Origin: an uncultured Blautia sp.
GTDB taxonomy: Bacteria > Bacillota > Clostridia > Lachnospirales > Lachnospiraceae
Reading direction: 5' to 3'
DNA: 64,000 bases
Assembly (NCBI GenBank): GCA_958367245.1
Contig: CATXEA010000001.1
Span: 62,001-126,000 of the forward strand
Shown here piece by piece: positions 60,392 to 64,000 of this stretch. The stretch's first letter is position 1. The number at the start of each line of letters is the position of its first letter. The notes under the pieces are model-generated. The model saw only the letters and a program-made list of their open reading frames with translations. It was not told the DNA's origin and made no database searches. Made by a program: the position numbers and the translations under genes.

Positions 60392-61624
60392 ATGAAACTG
60401 ACACGGCACAACGGCAGGTCTGGGAAACATGGCACTTACAACCCAAAGCACAATGACCGCAGCTTTGATTTGGAAAACAGTGAGCATATCAACGCAGAGC
60501 TTGCTGAGAAAAATGTGTATTGGGATTGTTACAACGGTTTCCGTAACCTTGCTAAAGAGGAACTTCTGGCAGATACATTTGAAGAAGTTGAGGAAATGTT
60601 CTATTCCTCTCAATACCGAAAATATGTGGAATCGCAGAATCAAAGAAATGAGAAAAACAGACACCCGGAACGCAACCGCACGACTTCAGATTTGCTGAAA
60701 AATAAAAAGACAGCGCCGGAAGAAACCATCTTCCAGATTGGAACCATAGACAACCATGCCCCGCCGGAAGTCCTGCTTCTGGTTGTAACAGATTTTCTGG
60801 CTGAGATGGAAAAGCGGCTTGGTAAACATGTCCATATCCTTGACTGGGCGCTGCACATGGATGAGGGTACGCCCCATATCCATGAACGGCACGTTTTTGA
60901 TTGTGAGAACCAGTATGGGGAGCTTGCCCCGCAACAGGAAAAGGCGTTAGAAGAATTGGGATTTGAACTTCCTGACCCTGCACAGAAAGCCGGGAAAACC
61001 AATAACAGAAAGAAAACCTTTGATGCCGTCTGCCGCACATTGCTTTTTGATATGGCAAAAAAACATGGTCTGCACCTGGAGGAAGAACCCGAATACGGCG
61101 GTCGTGCGTATCTTGAAAAACAGGACTATATCCTGATGAAGCAGAAACAGCAGATGGAGCAACAGGAGAAAAAGCTGGAGGAGCTGACCGTTAAGATTGA
61201 GGATATTGAAACGCTGGTAGATGAAGTTGCCGATGTTGCCTACGATAAGGCAGTTGAGGTTGTGAGCGATACCGTCCGCATGGAAACTCATAAAGAAGAT
61301 ATTCGTCTGATTGAGGAAACACAAAATTGGCTGCGCTCGCCGGAGCGTAAAGCACCAAAGAAAGAGCGTGACTATGCCATTGACCGATTAGACGGTGTGG
61401 TTAAAAAAATCAGAAACTCCATGCAGAGCGCGTTGAATAAAGTTCAAACCGTTTTGATGAAGCCGTCTGTTAAAATAGCCGGAAAGGAAAAAATCAAGGA
61501 GAAAGCAAAGGAATCCATTTATTCCAAACTTGCAAGGGCAAAGATTTCGGCAGATGCAGATAACAAGGCTCGCTGGGAACAGCAAAAACGGCAGCCTGGG
61601 GAAAAAAGGGACATGGAGATTTGA
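60392..61624 (+). CDS. MobV/Pre-like relaxase
   Basis: HUH-type relaxase of the plasmid-recombination/mobilization family, 410 residues. The metal-binding motif is H145-x-D-E...P-H152-x-H154 (HMDEGTPHIH); an N-terminal basic NPKHNDR segment comes before it. The C-terminal half (about 250-410) is helical and highly charged, with a predicted coiled coil (KQKQQMEQQEKKLEEL). Would nick oriT and pilot the strand, using a host or helper type IV secretion system. ATG with GGAGGG nine bases upstream. The candidate oriT lies just before it. Confidence 0.88.
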   Translation: MKLTRHNGRSGKHGTYNPKHNDRSFDLENSEHINAELAEKNVYWDCYNGFRNLAKEELLADTFEEVEEMFYSSQYRKYVESQNQRNEKNRHPERNRTTSDLLKNKKTAPEETIFQIGTIDNHAPPEVLLLVVTDFLAEMEKRLGKHVHILDWALHMDEGTPHIHERHVFDCENQYGELAPQQEKALEELGFELPDPAQKAGKTNNRKKTFDAVCRTLLFDMAKKHGLHLEEEPEYGGRAYLEKQDYILMKQKQQMEQQEKKLEELTVKIEDIETLVDEVADVAYDKAVEVVSDTVRMETHKEDIRLIEETQNWLRSPERKAPKKERDYAIDRLDGVVKKIRNSMQSALNKVQTVLMKPSVKIAGKEKIKEKAKESIYSKLARAKISADADNKARWEQQKRQPGEKRDMEI

Positions 61625-61691
61625 CAGGCGCTTATTGTTTTCTTTTTCTGAAACGGTCAGTGCCTTTTCTATTTTGGGAGGTGATTCAGAG

Positions 61692-62336
61692 ATGAATGTA
61701 TTTAAAGCTGTGAAGCAGTCTGTCACCGCAAGACAGGCTGCGGAAATGTATGGAATCAAAGTCAGGCGCAATAGCATGGCGTGCTGTCCATTCCATAATG
61801 ATAAAAATCCCAGCATGAAGCTGGATAAGCGTTACCATTGTTTCGGATGTCAGGCAGATGGGGATGCGATTGATTTTACTGCCTGTCTGTTCGGTCTGAA
61901 CAGTAAGGAAGCCGCCCTAAAGCTGGCGGCAGATTTTTCCATTGTATTTGATGCCAAAGGGCATGACCCGCCGGGGAGAAAGAAGGTCAAGCCGAAGATA
62001 CGGGAAGAACTGCGATACCGTCAGGCAGAACAGAAATGTTTCCGGGTACTATCCGATTATTACCATTTACTGTACCGGTGGGAACAGGATTATGCCCCAA
62101 AGACCCCAGAGGAAGAATGGAATCCGTTTTTTGTAGAAGCCCTGCAACAGAAGTCTTATATCGAGTATCTGCTGGACAGTTTACTGTCTGACAGTATCGA
62201 AGAACGGGCGGCTGTGGTGGCAGGGTATGGAAAAGAGGTGAGGAAGATTGAGCAGCGAATATCAGAGTTTACCGCCAGCCACCCGTCAGGCTGTGATGAG
62301 CGCCGCCGATGCCATGCTGCCGCCCCGGAGCGTTGA
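61692..62336 (+). CDS. CHC2 zinc-finger primase-like protein
   Basis: 214-residue protein with a DnaG-type CHC2 zinc finger: C32-x2-H35 and C50-x2-C53 in CCPFHNDKNP and RYHCFGCQ. No TOPRIM catalytic domain follows within the gene, so only the finger plus helical tail is present. The following VapE-type ATPase overlaps it by 89 bases. Likely primes or loads replication of the element, as a part rather than a complete primase. Confidence 0.8.
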   Translation: MNVFKAVKQSVTARQAAEMYGIKVRRNSMACCPFHNDKNPSMKLDKRYHCFGCQADGDAIDFTACLFGLNSKEAALKLAADFSIVFDAKGHDPPGRKKVKPKIREELRYRQAEQKCFRVLSDYYHLLYRWEQDYAPKTPEEEWNPFFVEALQQKSYIEYLLDSLLSDSIEERAAVVAGYGKEVRKIEQRISEFTASHPSGCDERRRCHAAAPER

Positions 62337-63654
62337 GGAGATTCGGGAAAGCCTTACGGTGACGGAGAAAGGGCAGACGGCAAATACCATCGGGAACTGT
62401 CAGACTGTATTCTGTCAAGACCCGCTTCTGAAAGGAGCGATCTGTCTGAACCTTCTGACTGAACGTGTGGACATTGTGCTGGATCTGGGCTGGCGCAGAA
62501 GCACCAGCGCCCTGACGGACACCGATGTGAAATATCTTCTCCTTTACTTTGAGCAGAACTATGGGCTGACCAGCGAAAAGAAGCTGACGGCGGCGCTTTC
62601 CATTGTAGCAAATGAAAACTGCTACCACCCCATACAGGATGCGTTAAATGCTCTTGTCTGGGACGGACAGCCCCGGATTCGTTCCTGCCTACATCATTTT
62701 CTGGGGGCAGAGGTGAGCGATTATGTGGAGGAAATGTTCCGACACTTTCTTCTGGGCGCTGTCCGCAGGGTATTCCACCCCGGCTCTAAATATGAGGAAA
62801 TGCTCTGTCTGGTGGGCGGTCAGGGGGCGGGAAAATCTACCTTTTTCCGTCTGCTGGCAATAAAAGACGAATGGTTCAGTGATGATTTGAAGCGTCTGGA
62901 CGATGACAAAGTATATGCAAAGCTGCAAGGTCACTGGATTATTGAGATGTCGGAAATGCTTGCCACCAGCACTGCAAAAAGCATTGAAGAGATACGCTCG
63001 TTTATCAGCCGTCAAAAGGAAACCTATCGAATCCCCTATGAAACCCAGCCAAAAGACAGGCTGCGGCAGTGTGTGTTCGGCGGTACTTCTAATACTCTGG
63101 ATTTTCTGCCGCTGGACAGAGCCGGGAACCGCCGGTTCCTGCCTATCATGGTGTACCCGGAGGATGCGGAGGTTCACATTTTAGAGGACGAAGCCGCTTC
63201 CAGAGCCTACCTGTTGCAGGTCTGGGCAGAAGCCATGAGCATTTATAAAAGCGGCAGGTATTCCATGAAATTCAGAAAGGAGATTCAGAAGCAGCTGGTG
63301 GAGGTGCAGAAAGATTTCATGCCGGAGGATACGGAAGCCGGACAGATTCAGGGCTTTCTGGAACACTATTCCGGCAGCATGGTCTGTTCCAAACAGCTTT
63401 TTAAGGAAGCGCTTGGACGGACGTTTGAAGAACCGAAACGCTGGCAACTTCATAACATCAACGAGATTATGAACACAGTGGTGTCAGGCTGGAAACCATT
63501 TTCCAACCCTCGAATGTTTGCCGGTTATGGTCGGCAGAGGGGCTTGGAGCGTGAGCCTTCCGGCAACGAACTGCCCGGCAACGAGAATGGATTTGTAGAA
63601 TTGAGTGAGGAAGAATGCCGCCAGCTGGAACTTCCAAAGGAGTGGATTGCTTGA
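62248..63654 (+). CDS. VapE/virulence-associated E family P-loop ATPase
   Basis: 468-residue ATPase of the VapE (virulence-associated protein E) family, probably a superfamily 3-like helicase. Walker A GQGAGKST at 191-198 and a downstream WIIEMSEM Walker B-like strand (near 230), then RQKETYRIPYETQPKDRLRQ (about 255-275) and a FGGTSN segment. Found with primases in PICI-like and mobilizable elements as a replication initiator/helicase. TTG start with GAGGTGAGGA nearby, inside the primase gene. Its 3' end contains two GGCAACGA sites. Confidence 0.8.
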   Translation: MSSEYQSLPPATRQAVMSAADAMLPPRSVEEIRESLTVTEKGQTANTIGNCQTVFCQDPLLKGAICLNLLTERVDIVLDLGWRRSTSALTDTDVKYLLLYFEQNYGLTSEKKLTAALSIVANENCYHPIQDALNALVWDGQPRIRSCLHHFLGAEVSDYVEEMFRHFLLGAVRRVFHPGSKYEEMLCLVGGQGAGKSTFFRLLAIKDEWFSDDLKRLDDDKVYAKLQGHWIIEMSEMLATSTAKSIEEIRSFISRQKETYRIPYETQPKDRLRQCVFGGTSNTLDFLPLDRAGNRRFLPIMVYPEDAEVHILEDEAASRAYLLQVWAEAMSIYKSGRYSMKFRKEIQKQLVEVQKDFMPEDTEAGQIQGFLEHYSGSMVCSKQLFKEALGRTFEEPKRWQLHNINEIMNTVVSGWKPFSNPRMFAGYGRQRGLEREPSGNELPGNENGFVELSEEECRQLELPKEWIA

Positions 63655-63896
63655 TTTGTGGCGTTGGTTGCAGGGTTCATTGTCAGTTGGTTGCCGACTT
63701 CGTTGCCAGGGATTTTCTGGTTTTAATGCGGAAAAAAGCCTGTAAATAAGGCATTATTTCATGATTATCCATATCTTTGGCAACGAAAGCAACGAGATTT
63801 GATAATAAAATAAGAAAAGTAAGAATGGAAAGCCAGGGAATAGAGAATAGGTTTTTTGAGGTTTGTTGCCGGACTTCGTTGTCATTCCCCGTTGTC
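63562..63896. repeat. array of paired GGCAACGA sites, alternating orientation
   Basis: Pairs at 63562-63585 (plus), 63690-63707 (minus), 63779-63796 (plus) and 63865-63883 (minus), with GGCAACGAA or close variants as the half-site; a further CGTTGTC lies at 63890. The pairs are about 86-128 bases apart. They run from the vapE end into the following 270-base non-coding gap. Confidence 0.6.
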
Positions 63897-63924
63897 TGGC
63901 TCAATTTATCTATGGAGGTAACCT

Positions 63925-64000
63925 ATGGAGAAAAATAGAAAACAGAATAAAAAGGTACAGTTTATCGTGGTGCGGGAGTTTTCCGGGGGAAAGCCCATGC
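63925..64000 (+). CDS. element protein, 3' end outside window
   Basis: Starts ATG at 63925 with a GGAGG upstream; the first 25 residues MEKNRKQNKKVQFIVVREFS and GGKPM are visible. Similar short openings occur upstream of recombinase modules in such elements, but the product cannot be identified from this stub. Confidence 0.6.
   Translation, partial: MEKNRKQNKKVQFIVVREFSGGKPM

Larger units (their letters stand above)
56703..64000 (+). mobile_element. mobilizable element, left part (right end outside window)
   Basis: Region carrying a lone Spo0A domain gene, tnpV-like, a XRE regulator, TTRAP, a Mob relaxase, CHC2 primase and VapE ATPase. GC appears higher from about 57.5 kb on than in the flanking chromosome. 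The left boundary is estimated from the intact miaB promoter and the first foreign-type gene; no attachment repeats or integrase are visible, and the element continues past the window. Confidence 0.75.

Noticed and set aside
63683..63904. 73-codon minus frame with a membrane-like stretch
   Set aside because: It overlaps the GGCAACGA pair array, begins with TTG and has no ribosome site; the array explains the sequence better.

Overview
The window looks like a chromosome segment from a Gram-positive member of the Clostridia, most likely family Lachnospiraceae. The basis is moderate GC, strong AGGAGG ribosome sites with frequent TTG/GTG starts, an L27 with the Firmicutes N-terminal extension next to its processing protease Prp, an ylm/sepF cluster, and a mobilizable element of the TnpV / transposon-transfer-assisting / Mob type common in gut Firmicutes. 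The genus is not determined.

Layout. (1) 1-5210: an ABC exporter pair (permease cut by the window edge), a flavodoxin/ferredoxin fusion and an Rpn-type nuclease. (2) 5324-12916: phoH-ybeY, a DUF3048 protein, proB, a DUF896 protein, 5-formyl-THF cyclo-ligase, a cell-wall-anchored repeat protein behind a very good promoter, and an M14-like protein that has lost its zinc ligands. (3) 13062-22817: mutS-mutL-miaA, a YnbB-type PLP protein and two FAD-dependent oxidoreductases. (4) 22963-34056: radC, then the wall-elongation and division-site run mreB-like, mreC, mreD, PBP2, minD, minE, rodA and a D,D-carboxypeptidase, then a NuoE-like protein and a metallophosphoesterase. (5) 34057-35020: a candidate structured RNA with a strong terminator, a small P-loop protein and a bidirectional terminator where plus- and minus-strand blocks converge. 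(6) 35023-46021, mostly minus: a tyrosine recombinase, dtd, an AI-2E exporter, a cytidylate-kinase-like protein, and the run HlyD-like / yggS / sepF / ylmH / aroB / lspA / rluD; ttcA-like and lexA lie on the plus strand, each with a clear promoter. (7) 46885-56596, minus: miaB, the TIGR03960/TIGR03936 radical-SAM pair, RNase E/G, L21-Prp-L27, obgE, yhbY, nadD, yqeK and rsfS, a translation and ribosome-assembly block. (8) about 56703-64000 and beyond: a mobilizable element with a lone Spo0A output domain, TnpV, an XRE regulator, TTRAP, an oriT-like tract, a Mob relaxase, a CHC2 primase and a VapE-type ATPase, truncated by the window end.

How it fits together. The middle holds most of a rod-elongation machine (MreBCD, RodA, PBP2, carboxypeptidase) beside MinDE. 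The minus block couples division (SepF) and envelope processing (LspA) to ribosome assembly. The element supplies its own transfer module (oriT plus Mob) and a replication-like module (primase, VapE, and an array of paired GGCAACGA sites).

Most notable: the compact structured oriT-like tract (60155-60305), the alternating paired-site array beside vapE (63562-63896), an unassigned RNA with three GATAAG motifs ending in a terminator (34062-34210), and the zinc-less M14 homolog (12005-12916). No CRISPR array, rRNA or tRNA gene was seen.
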